Part shown: piece after piece, positions 1 through 7,899 of the stretch
How positions within the stretch are numbered: position 1 is the first letter of the stretch
Layout of the letters: each line of letters begins with the position of its first letter
Source of the DNA: an uncultured Eubacteriales bacterium
Lineage (GTDB): Bacteria > Bacillota > Clostridia > Oscillospirales > Oscillospiraceae
Reading direction: 5' to 3'
NCBI GenBank assembly: GCA_902496595.1
Contig: CABVBV010000091.1
Span: 1-8,543, forward strand
DNA: 8,543 nt
Made by a program: the position numbers and the translations under genes
The notes under the pieces: model-generated
Databases searched by the model: none
What the model saw: the letters and a program-made list of their open reading frames with translations, nothing else
Told to the model about the DNA's origin: nothing

Positions 1-590
1 TCGCCTCCTGCGGAGACGGCGCTGCCTGCGCTGCGGCGGGCGTTCTCGCGCTCCCGGCGCTCGCGCTCGAGCTCGGTGCGCAGCCGGGAAAGCTCCGATT
101 CGCGCTCCGCGGCCTCGCGGCGCGAGAGGTGGGCGGCGTAGGCGTCGCTGAGGCTGACGCCGCGCCTGACCTCGTCCCAGACCTCTGCGGGTATGGCCTC
201 GCGGTCTGTGCGGAGCCTGGACGCGGCCTCGGGGAAGGCCTTCACAAAGCTCTCGCACTCGCGGCGGCGGCGCTCCTCGGGGCTGACCTCACCCGTGCCT
301 CCGGAGCGCAGGGACTCTATCTCGCGGCTCGCATCGCCGAGCTTTGAGCGGATGCGGTCGTAGTCCATGCCCTTCTGCGCGAGTGCTATGAGCTCCTCGC
401 GGCCGACGGTTTTTGCCTCGCCCAGATGCTTCAGCGTGAAGCTCTCGGCCTCGGCGGGCTTTTCAGGCTTGGCGTTCATGGCCGGCTCGGCCTCATCGAC
501 GACGCCGCGCATCATCTCGGCGACGTCCACCTTCCATTCCCCGGCCTCGGCGGCCTCGACGGCGCCGGGCTGAACGTTCATTTCTTCCAT
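1..590 (-). CDS. Phage scaffold-like head protein, partial (C-terminus off the left edge)
   Basis: The reading frame starts at 590 and stays open to the window edge, giving 196 complete codons. The start is the ATG preceded by AGGAG five bases upstream; a second in-frame ATG at 581 lies too far from that site. The protein is very rich in Glu, Ala and Arg. Residues 1-50 are acidic and low in complexity. Residues 51-84 form a more conserved-looking block (FTLKHLGEAKTVGREEL... and MDYDRIRSKL). Residues from about 156 to 186 are an Arg/Glu heptad-like stretch suggesting a coiled coil. There is no signal peptide or membrane segment. It begins 13 bases after the portal gene, which is where many tailed phages keep the scaffold or a minor head protein. 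From position and composition I infer a scaffolding or head-assembly role. The family assignment is not certain, and a capsid-associated protein of unknown function is the alternative. Confidence 0.7.
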   Translation of the reverse strand, partial: MEEMNVQPGAVEAAEAGEWKVDVAEMMRGVVDEAEPAMNAKPEKPAEAESFTLKHLGEAKTVGREELIALAQKGMDYDRIRSKLGDASREIESLRSGGTGEVSPEERRRRECESFVKAFPEAASRLRTDREAIPAEVWDEVRRGVSLSDAYAAHLSRREAAERESELSRLRTELERERRERENARRSAGSAVSAGG

Positions 591-603
591 GAAGGCTCCT
601 TTC

Positions 604-2202
604 TCAGACAGCCTCGGCCGGCGCGGCGCTTTCGGCTGCACGGCGGGCGGTGATGGCGTTTATGAGGCCCTGGCGGTCGGTGATGTAGCCGTCGGGCACG
701 CGCTCGAGGTACTCGAGCACGTCGATGTGGCCCTGCGCCAGCAGGTTGTCCATGGTCTGAGTCGCGGCTATCTCGCTCCAGTAGGCGGCGGCGCCGACGT
801 CCAGCTTCAGGCGCAGCGGCAGCTCGCGCAGGCTGGAGAAGTCGAAGAGCACGGAGATCTTCCCGTTGTCCGCCCTGGGCAGCCTGTCTCCGACGAAGTC
901 GAGTATATCGTCCGGCACCTCGGCAACAGGGTCTATCTCGGCGGGGCGCAGGCCGTAGCAGCAGCCCATGAAGTCCATGTAGATGCCGCCGAGGTCTTCG
1001 ATGCTCTGGTAGAGGTTCTGTCGCGTTATCTCGTTGGGCGTGGCGGCCGCCCTCTGGAGGGCGATGATGGCGGAGGTGTTGTCGGGCTTCGCCTCGCCGA
1101 GAGCTACGCTGGTGGCTCCGAGGTTCGTCTGAGTGAGGCTCTGCGTGAGCTCGATGAACTGTGCAATCTGCGGAGATATCTGCGCGGGGCCGAGCACGCG
1201 GGCGACATTGTCCACGCCGCCGCCGTTCACGCCGATGGCCCGGCCTATGCCGTTGTCCCAGCGCTGGATGCGGGTCTTGTCGTAGACTATCTTGGGATAG
1301 GCCGTGGCCATGAGGGATATCATGCTCATGGCGAAGAGCTTGTTTATGTATATCTGGTTCGGGATGAGGCCGGTTATCATGGCCTGGCCGTGGTAGCTGT
1401 CCTGCACATAGTCCCAGCAGAGCCAGGTGACGGGATAGAGCCTCAGGCCCAGATCCCAGGGCTTGCGTATCATGACTCCGCGGGCGCACTCGCAGCCCCA
1501 GACGGTACCGGTCTTTTCGTCCTTCCAGAGCCTGAGGATGACGGTGGTCTTCTCGCCGGTGTCCTTGTAGGCGTCCATGAGCTGCTCGTCGGTGTCCTCC
1601 TTTATGGACTGCCAGTCGGCGCAGCCGAGGCGGCGCGCCCTCTCGCGCAGGGCGTCCGTCATCTCACGGCGCTTTATGAGTATGTAGGGCTGGCTCTGGA
1701 CGTTCCGGTCTGCGGTGTTGCCGAAGCCTATGCGGGTGTTCTGGACTATCTCGGTGACGATGGCGCCCTTCCTGCCGTCTCCGGCGTCTGCCTCGGGATC
1801 CCACCAGGTGTAGGTCGCGCCGTCTCCGTCGACTGCGGCGTTGCGCATATACTCCTTGAGCAGCCAGGGCAGCTTGTTTCGCTCGAAGAGGGCCTCGAAC
1901 TCGGCGTTGATGACGTCGGAAGCCCTCCTGAGCCCGCGGTCGCCCGCGCCGGAGGGCAGGGGCGAGCACTTGAGCTTGAGCTTGTCGCTCGTGATGGAGG
2001 CGACGGTGAAGAGAGTCACGCGCTTGAGAAAGTTGAACTGCGGCGTGGGCAGGCCGTTTGACTCGACTCCCTCCCACTGTTTGCCGATGAAGAAGTTCTC
2101 GTTGACCCTGACGGTGTCGTCGAGCTGGATGCTGTCGTTGTAGGCGAGCATCTTCTCATATTCGCGCCAGATCGAGTCGGCGCTGAGCTCTTTAGACCTC
2201 AT
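604..2202 (-). CDS. Phage portal protein (probably P22-like)
   Basis: The portal is a dodecameric ring at one capsid vertex through which DNA is packaged and ejected, and on which the terminase docks. The ATG at 2202 (532 residues) is chosen because AGGAGG lies seven bases upstream; a TTG at 2208 in the same frame would leave only one base after that site. The N-terminal block (about residues 11-75) reads EYEKMLAYND, NENFFIGKQWEG and PTPQFNFLKR, a pattern typical of portal N-termini in Clostridia phages. About residues 249-290 carry the clip/stem-region pattern (WDLGLRLYPVTWLCWDY, then HGQAMITGLIPNQIYINKLF). A long helical region around 355-422 includes NTSAIIALQ at 385-393, like the portal crown/stem helices. 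The length suits the family. It follows terS-terL and precedes a scaffold-like gene, the standard head-module order. The portal call is firm in context; assignment to the P22-type subfamily rests on memory and on the TerS type. Confidence 0.85.
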   Translation of the reverse strand: MRSKELSADSIWREYEKMLAYNDSIQLDDTVRVNENFFIGKQWEGVESNGLPTPQFNFLKRVTLFTVASITSDKLKLKCSPLPSGAGDRGLRRASDVINAEFEALFERNKLPWLLKEYMRNAAVDGDGATYTWWDPEADAGDGRKGAIVTEIVQNTRIGFGNTADRNVQSQPYILIKRREMTDALRERARRLGCADWQSIKEDTDEQLMDAYKDTGEKTTVILRLWKDEKTGTVWGCECARGVMIRKPWDLGLRLYPVTWLCWDYVQDSYHGQAMITGLIPNQIYINKLFAMSMISLMATAYPKIVYDKTRIQRWDNGIGRAIGVNGGGVDNVARVLGPAQISPQIAQFIELTQSLTQTNLGATSVALGEAKPDNTSAIIALQRAAATPNEITRQNLYQSIEDLGGIYMDFMGCCYGLRPAEIDPVAEVPDDILDFVGDRLPRADNGKISVLFDFSSLRELPLRLKLDVGAAAYWSEIAATQTMDNLLAQGHIDVLEYLERVPDGYITDRQGLINAITARRAAESAAPAEAV

Positions 2203-2204
2203 CT

Positions 2205-2453
2205 TCAAGCCTCCTCTCCGGGCCTGCGGCGCATATCGGCCTGGCCGTAGCTGAGTATGCCCGCGAGGGCCTCTTCAAAGCGGCGCTGCTCCCGGAGCGC
2301 CCTCTCGCGCACGGCGTCGAGCTCAGCCTCAGAAGCGCCGGTCTCCCGGGCGGAGCAGTCCATCAGCGCCTTGAGGCAGCGCGAGAGCGACACAGCCGCC
2401 GCCACGCTGGCCGCCGCGCAGACGAGCGCGGCCATTAGCAGAATGATCTCCAT
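2205..2453 (-). CDS. Small membrane-anchored protein between terL and portal, unknown function
   Basis: This 82-residue protein starts at an ATG behind a textbook AGGAGG site five bases upstream, so translation is well supported. Residues 1-24 (MEIILLMAALVCAAASVAAA) form one hydrophobic segment with almost no preceding charge. The rest is a highly charged, probably helical tail: acidic and Arg-rich around residues 37-66, then GILSYGQADMRRRPGEEA. That suggests a single-pass membrane protein with a cytoplasmic helix. It starts 16 bases after terL and its TGA lies two bases before the portal ATG, so it is co-transcribed and probably translationally coupled to the portal. I do not recognise the family. 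Holin or spanin roles are possible for a one-segment phage protein, but its place in the packaging block is not usual for lysis genes and no lysin is visible here. Confidence 0.75.
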   Translation of the reverse strand: MEIILLMAALVCAAASVAAAVSLSRCLKALMDCSARETGASEAELDAVRERALREQRRFEEALAGILSYGQADMRRRPGEEA

Positions 2454-2469
2454 GTTTACCTCCTGTATG

Positions 2470-3852
2470 TCAATATTGCAAATAACTCAGTCTGAGGTCG
2501 CCGCCGGTCATGAACTCGTCGTATCCCTCCAGCGGCTCTCCCTCGTCGCCGCGAGCGGGCGCGGGCGCGGCGTTTTCGGCGGATAGTGTGCGGCTGATGC
2601 AGTAGTATCGGACGGCGTCCACCCGGTGTGTGACTTCGTGCGGCTCCTTTGCACAGTCGTTGGGGTCTCGCTCGTCGGCCTGGATGTCCCTCAAGTCCTC
2701 TATTGTTTCTCGGCAGCAGTCGAAAAACAGGAGCATCGGCTTCCCGTCCGGGCGCTTCGCCAGAGCCTCGCGGATGAGCAGATGACCCTGTACCCTGTTG
2801 TTGTCGGCTCTGACGATGGGCACGCCCGCATCCATAAATATCTCGGCCATGGTGCGGCCCGTGTCCTTCTGCCTGTTCCACATATCCGGGGGTGCGAAGG
2901 TGATCTCGATGCGCTCCCCCGGCAGCGTGTGCGAGAGCATGGCCTCGGCCGCTTCGCGGACTATGAGCCCCTTTGCGGAGAACTCCCTGTACATGAAGCT
3001 CCGGCCCTGTTCGTCCACGGCGAACCAGGCGCAGGCGAACATATCCAGGCCGTAGTCGAAGGCCCTATACCTCTTCCAGCCTTCCGGGAGCCTGAAAGGC
3101 TTGATTATGTTTCCCGAGCCGGCCAGCTCGGGGAAGTAGTTGCCGCCCAGGGCGTCCCACTCTCCATACCGATAGGCCCTGCGCAGGTCTTCGGGCATGG
3201 AAGCGAGCATACGCACATAGGCCGGAGATGACTTCATGAGCGCCGCGTTGTCTTCAACCGTCGCCGGGATAAAGACGTAGTCCTCAGGATCCTCGCAGGC
3301 CTCGGGGTCGTCCGGGTCTTTTATGAAGTCCCTGTCGATGAAGAGACGCTTCACCCAGCGATGGCCTACGCCCCCGGGGTTGCAGGTGATATACATCCGC
3401 TTCGGAAAATCGTTCACGCCGCGCAGCAGGCCGCCGAGGAACTGAAAGCTGCGCCAGGTGAACTGCGTCGCCTCGTCGATGAATATCCAGTCGTACTCCT
3501 GGCCGTTGTACTCCAGCTCGGAGGCCTCCCCCGACCAGTGGCCGAAGTGGATGAGGCTGCCGTTTTTGAAGTAGATGGAGTGGAGCGAGCCGTTGTAAGA
3601 GCAGAACTCGGTGTTTATCATCTTGAGCATGGGCTCTATGTGGTTCGACTGGAGCTCGGGATAGGTACGCCGGAGGATGAGGATGCGGATGCCCGAGTAG
3701 TAGTAGGCGCCGAGCAGGGCCTTTGTGCGGACAGCCCAGGTCTTGCCTCCGCCCTTGGCTCCGCCGTAGGCGGTGTAGAGCTTGCGCGAGGCGAAAAACA
3801 GCTTCTGCTTGGGGTTGGCTTCTCCAGGGTTCCAGACATATTCTCCCGTCAT
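2470..3852 (-). CDS. terL: Phage terminase large subunit
   Basis: This 460-residue protein is the packaging motor: an N-terminal ATPase pumps DNA into the procapsid and a C-terminal RNase H-fold nuclease cuts the concatemer. Visible motifs are Walker A GGAKGGGKT (30-38), Walker B plus catalytic Glu WIFIDEA (122-128), and the coupling motif ITCNPGG (155-161). The nuclease acidic residues are probably Asp266 in FDYGLD, Asp323 in APPDMW and Asp412 in HRVDAVRYY. All expected catalytic motifs are present, so the enzyme looks intact. The length is normal for the family. The start ATG overlaps the terS stop in an ATGA, so translation is probably coupled; there is only a weak GGAG about 13 bases upstream. 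The gene follows terS and precedes a small membrane protein and the portal. Confidence is high. Confidence 0.95.
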   Translation of the reverse strand: MTGEYVWNPGEANPKQKLFFASRKLYTAYGGAKGGGKTWAVRTKALLGAYYYSGIRILILRRTYPELQSNHIEPMLKMINTEFCSYNGSLHSIYFKNGSLIHFGHWSGEASELEYNGQEYDWIFIDEATQFTWRSFQFLGGLLRGVNDFPKRMYITCNPGGVGHRWVKRLFIDRDFIKDPDDPEACEDPEDYVFIPATVEDNAALMKSSPAYVRMLASMPEDLRRAYRYGEWDALGGNYFPELAGSGNIIKPFRLPEGWKRYRAFDYGLDMFACAWFAVDEQGRSFMYREFSAKGLIVREAAEAMLSHTLPGERIEITFAPPDMWNRQKDTGRTMAEIFMDAGVPIVRADNNRVQGHLLIREALAKRPDGKPMLLFFDCCRETIEDLRDIQADERDPNDCAKEPHEVTHRVDAVRYYCISRTLSAENAAPAPARGDEGEPLEGYDEFMTGGDLRLSYLQY

Positions 3853-4214
3853 TCCGCAGCCCCGTCTCCAACGCCCTCAAGCCGTATGACCAGCCTCTTT
3901 TCCGAGCCCGGCCCGGCCTTGTCCGCATAGCCTCCGTTTTTCTCCTGTTTGAGCGCGTTCATGCAGCCCGTGGCCTTTCCCGACTCCGTAACCATCTGGT
4001 TCTCCAGCCAGTCCATACGCCGGAGCCGAGCCCTCTCGAGCTCCGGCCCGAGCTTCTCGTCCGCTAGCTTCCCCGCATACTCCTCTTCGGTGAGCCCGAG
4101 CTCAAGCAGCAGCCCCGCTTCCGTCGGGAAACGCCCCTGCGCCTCCCTGTCGGTAAAATAGCGCTCGATGCGCTCCCTGAACCTCTTCGCCGACTCCCTC
4201 TTGACGCCAGCCAC
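3849..4214 (-). CDS. terS: Phage terminase small subunit (P22 gp3-like packaging protein)
   Basis: TerS recognises the packaging start site on phage DNA and hands it to TerL. The start is taken as GTG at 4214 because GGAGGT lies six bases upstream, giving 121 residues. The frame is open further upstream, but that part lacks a ribosome site and reads through AT-rich intergenic DNA. Residues 12-46 (FRERIERYF, then GRFPTEAGLLLELGLTEEEY) have the form of the N-terminal helix-turn-helix of gp3-like small terminases. Residues 55-92 are a long charged helix (oligomerisation), and NGGYADK at 93-99 is a recurring motif in Clostridia phage TerS proteins. The stop overlaps the terL start by four bases. 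It is the first gene of the block, with only about 100 bases between it and the hppA terminator. The family call rests on pattern and context rather than an alignment. Confidence 0.85.
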   Translation of the reverse strand: MAGVKRESAKRFRERIERYFTDREAQGRFPTEAGLLLELGLTEEEYAGKLADEKLGPELERARLRRMDWLENQMVTESGKATGCMNALKQEKNGGYADKAGPGSEKRLVIRLEGVGDGAAE

Positions 4215-4237
4215 GACCTCACCTCCAGCTGCGGGAT

Positions 4238-4266
4238 AATATACAGACTTTCGGGCAAAGCGTAAG
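4238..4266 (-). promoter_or_regulatory. Weak candidate promoter for the packaging module
   Basis: On the minus strand a TATATT (4243-4238, five of six -10 matches) lies 17 bases downstream of CTTACG (4266-4261, three of six -35 matches). Transcription would start near 4231, just upstream of the terS ribosome site at 4226-4221. The -35 is poor and the leader would be very short. It is listed because the module sits behind a terminator and needs some source of transcription; phage late promoters often need an activator and match consensus badly. Confidence 0.25.
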
Positions 4267-4312
4267 TGCAAAAATCAAAAAATTAAATGTTATTATTTAC
4301 CAGTTACAGGGC

Positions 4313-4349
4313 ATAAAAAATACCCGCCGAGGCCGAGGCCTCAGCGGGT
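4313..4349 (-). terminator. Intrinsic terminator of hppA
   Basis: On the minus strand the arm ACCCGCTGAGGCC (4349-4337) pairs with GGCCTCGGCGGGT (4334-4322), 13 positions with a single G-U wobble and a tight turn. A run of six T (4320-4315) follows after one A. The hairpin begins 18 bases past the hppA stop codon. It also separates hppA from the phage genes, so the phage block is probably not simply read through from hppA. Confidence 0.9.
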
Positions 4350-4367
4350 GTTGGTTTGTATCCGAAC

Positions 4368-6500
<2,133 letters not shown>

Positions 6501-6532
6501 ACGTCCATCACTCCTAAGATATGTACTGAACA

Positions 6533-6548
6533 GGCCGTGTTACCGGCC
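6533..6548 (-). promoter_or_regulatory. Small hairpin at the 5' end of the hppA leader
   Basis: GGCCG and CGGCC arms of five base pairs enclose a six-base loop, right after the predicted hppA transcription start. It may only stabilise the 5' end of the mRNA. It is short and could be chance; no riboswitch fold is recognisable in the roughly 50-base leader. Confidence 0.3.
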
Positions 6549-6556
6549 CTTTAAAC

Positions 6557-6585
6557 ATTCTAAACCATGTCGCCGGATAAATCAA
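6557..6585 (-). promoter_or_regulatory. Sigma-A-type promoter for hppA
   Basis: On the minus strand TTGATT (6585-6580, four of six) is followed after exactly 17 bases by TAGAAT (6562-6557, five of six). The surrounding DNA is distinctly AT-rich (about 6550-6660), unlike the GC-rich genes. Transcription would start near 6550, giving a leader of about 50 bases. Confidence 0.6.
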
Positions 6586-6738
6586 ATAAAAAGTACAAAA
6601 ATCATGCGAAATATCGAGATTTTTTACCGCGAAATGCACAAAACGTCTGTAATGTTTAGGATGTTCAAGACGGCTGAATCGTTGATTTTGACGGTTTTGA
6701 AGTGTGGAGCCGCGGCGGCACTGTCAATAAAAACGGGG

Positions 6739-6768
6739 CTTTACAGGCTGCGCCGCCTGGTGTAAAGT
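6739..6768 (+). promoter_or_regulatory. Promoter of the lipoprotein gene, lying within an inverted repeat
   Basis: TTTACA (6740-6745, five of six) and TAAAGT (6763-6768, four of six) are 17 bases apart. Transcription would start near 6775, giving a leader of about 23 bases that holds the AGGGAGGT site at 6783-6790. The same DNA is an inverted repeat: CTTTACA at 6739-6745 matches TGTAAAG at 6761-6767 exactly, with inner GGC/GCC arms. A dyad covering both promoter elements could be a repressor operator, but part of it follows from the promoter elements themselves. Confidence 0.5.
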
Positions 6769-6797
6769 TATGAGAGTTACATAGGGAGGTCGGAGAT

Positions 6798-7574
6798 ATG
6801 AAGAAAATATACCTTATCCTGCTCTCTGCGCTGCTTCTGCTGCTCGTTCTGAGCGCGTGCGGGGACGGCCCCGCCGTTCAAAGCGAACTTCCGATGCCGG
6901 TGGTGACCGGGGCGGACGAAGATGAGAGCACAGAGCCGACGCAGGCGCCGGTTCCTGGTTCCTCGGAGACGGATCTGTCGTACAGCGAGCTCTACCCAGC
7001 GTCGTCCACGGATATGACTGCGCTGCTGCCGCTGTCGCTGGGCGAAGGACTGGAGATAATCAGGGTTGGCAGTTACAGCGGAGTGAGCATAGACTCGGGC
7101 GAGCCCGAACAGGTCAGGGATGTGTTTGCGGTCACGCTGAAGAACGGCGGGGGCGCTGCGCTTGGCTCCGCCGATTTCACGGTCACGACCAGCCTGGGCA
7201 CGGCGAGTTTCCATGTAGAGTGCCTGCCCGCCGGGGCAGCAGTCGACGTCTGCGCCTCTGAAGGCGGAGAATTGGGCATAGGCGGCAGTCTGGCCGGGGC
7301 CGAGCTGAAGAGCGCGAGCTTCGTGGAAGAGCCGGGCGTCGACGGCCTGGAATACGCCTATGAGTCAGGGAAACTGAATGTCACAAATACAGGCGCGGAC
7401 ATAGATGGCGGCCTGGTCGTAAGTCTCAGGATAAAGGGAGGCTCGAACTATATCGGAGCCGTAGCCATAGAGCTCGAGCTGGAGGGCGGTCTGGGCTCCG
7501 GCGAGACCAAGACGCTCGCAGTTCCCGTCTATAACGGTCTCTCGCTCGAGGTTGTCGACACGAGGTCGGAGTAA
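6798..7574 (+). CDS. Secreted lipoprotein of unknown function
   Basis: This 258-residue protein starts at an ATG with AGGGAGGT seven bases upstream. It has a lipoprotein signal: Lys2-Lys3, a Leu-rich core (4-18) and lipobox LSAC at 18-21, so Cys21 should be lipidated and the protein anchored on the outer face of the membrane. Residues 22-60 are an acidic Pro/Thr/Ser linker. The remainder is rich in beta strands and Gly and looks like two domains. One is about 85-175 (RVGSYSGVSIDSG, VFAVTLKNGG, TASFHVECLPAGAAVDV) and the other about 185-255 (GKLNVTNTGADIDG, SNYIGAVAIELELEGGL). This layout resembles a hypothetical family I recall from Oscillospiraceae, with an immunoglobulin-like look, but no function is known to me. 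It is transcribed away from hppA from its own promoter and ends at a strong hairpin, so it stands alone. No enzymatic motif is visible. Confidence 0.9.
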   Translation: MKKIYLILLSALLLLLVLSACGDGPAVQSELPMPVVTGADEDESTEPTQAPVPGSSETDLSYSELYPASSTDMTALLPLSLGEGLEIIRVGSYSGVSIDSGEPEQVRDVFAVTLKNGGGAALGSADFTVTTSLGTASFHVECLPAGAAVDVCASEGGELGIGGSLAGAELKSASFVEEPGVDGLEYAYESGKLNVTNTGADIDGGLVVSLRIKGGSNYIGAVAIELELEGGLGSGETKTLAVPVYNGLSLEVVDTRSE

Positions 7575-7586
7575 ATAAAAAAGCTG

Positions 7587-7620
7587 AAGGCGGACGCCGC
7601 ACGGCGTCCGCCTTTTGTGT
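7587..7620. terminator. Terminator hairpin between convergent lipoprotein gene and rpsR operon
   Basis: AAGGCGGACGCCG (7587-7599) and CGGCGTCCGCCTT (7602-7614) are perfectly complementary over 13 bases. On the plus strand the stem ends in TTTT followed by GTGTT, 12 bases past the lipoprotein stop codon. On the minus strand the T run (six T at 7582-7577) comes a few bases after the stem. The hairpin therefore probably serves both convergent units, better for the plus strand. Confidence 0.85.
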
Positions 7621-7640
7621 TATGAATGACGTCCCTGCCG

Positions 7641-7878
7641 TCAGTCGGTGACGTAGGGGAGCAGCGATCTGACGAGCGCGCTTGATGGCCTCGGTCAGCT
7701 CGCGCTGATGCATCGCGCAGGTGCCGGTAGTGCGGCGCGGAAGGATCTTGCTGCGCTCGGAAATGAACTTCCTGAGCTTTGCGGCGTCCTTATAGTCTAT
7801 ATAAGTGCACTTATCCACGCAGAACTGGCATACCTTCTTGCGCTTGCGATTCTTGGGGCCCTTGTTATCGAAAGCCAA
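7641..7878 (-). CDS. rpsR: Ribosomal protein S18, zinc-binding form, with an apparent C-terminal frameshift
   Basis: S18 binds 16S rRNA beside S6 in the small-subunit platform. The start is TTG at 7878, set by AAAGGAGGT with GGAGGT six bases upstream. Residues 1-71 are a clean S18: TYIDYKDAAKLRKFISERSKILPRRTTGTC and AIKRARQI. Cys17, Cys20, Cys54 and His57 form the metal-binding set of the C+ type of S18. After Ile71 the frame continues as APLRHRLTAG and does not stop until 7426, inside the antisense of the lipoprotein gene. Shifting frame at 7665 gives LLPYVTD and a TGA at 7641-7643, the normal S18 ending. Restoring two bases (GCGCTG to GCTG) would give IALLPYVTD and a 79-residue protein, the usual family length. 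The coordinates given are for the repaired gene. It is the last gene of the rpsF-ssb-rpsR operon, 21 bases after ssb. Confidence 0.9.
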
Positions 7879-7899
7879 GACTATACCTCCTTTTAATTA

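Noticed and set aside
578..1489. A 303-codon minus-strand open frame overlapping the portal gene
   Set aside because: It is Arg/His/Pro-rich out-of-frame reading of the portal gene, with no ribosome site and no plausible fold.
589..2061. A 490-codon open frame on the plus strand opposite the portal gene
   Set aside because: It mirrors the GC-rich third positions of the portal gene, has no ribosome site, low-complexity composition and no recognisable motif. The portal on the other strand accounts for the DNA.
4215..4271. A 19-codon N-terminal extension of terS starting at 4271
   Set aside because: It lacks a ribosome site, covers AT-rich intergenic sequence, and the GTG at 4214 has an ideal GGAGGT six bases upstream.
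4215..4312. attachment site or tRNA at the phage/host junction
   Set aside because: No tRNA cloverleaf is visible, and with only one end of the element in the window a direct repeat cannot be shown.
6552..6658. TAAACATT (6552-6559) and AATGTTTA (6651-6658) as a long-range inverted repeat upstream of hppA
   Set aside because: Eight AT-rich bases separated by about 90 bases can occur by chance, and one copy overlaps the predicted promoter. No further arms extend the match.
7426..7640. C-terminal extension of S18 beyond residue 79
   Set aside because: The sequence reads through the intergenic terminator and the antisense of the lipoprotein gene, and the shifted frame gives the canonical S18 ending. 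It is not a real domain.
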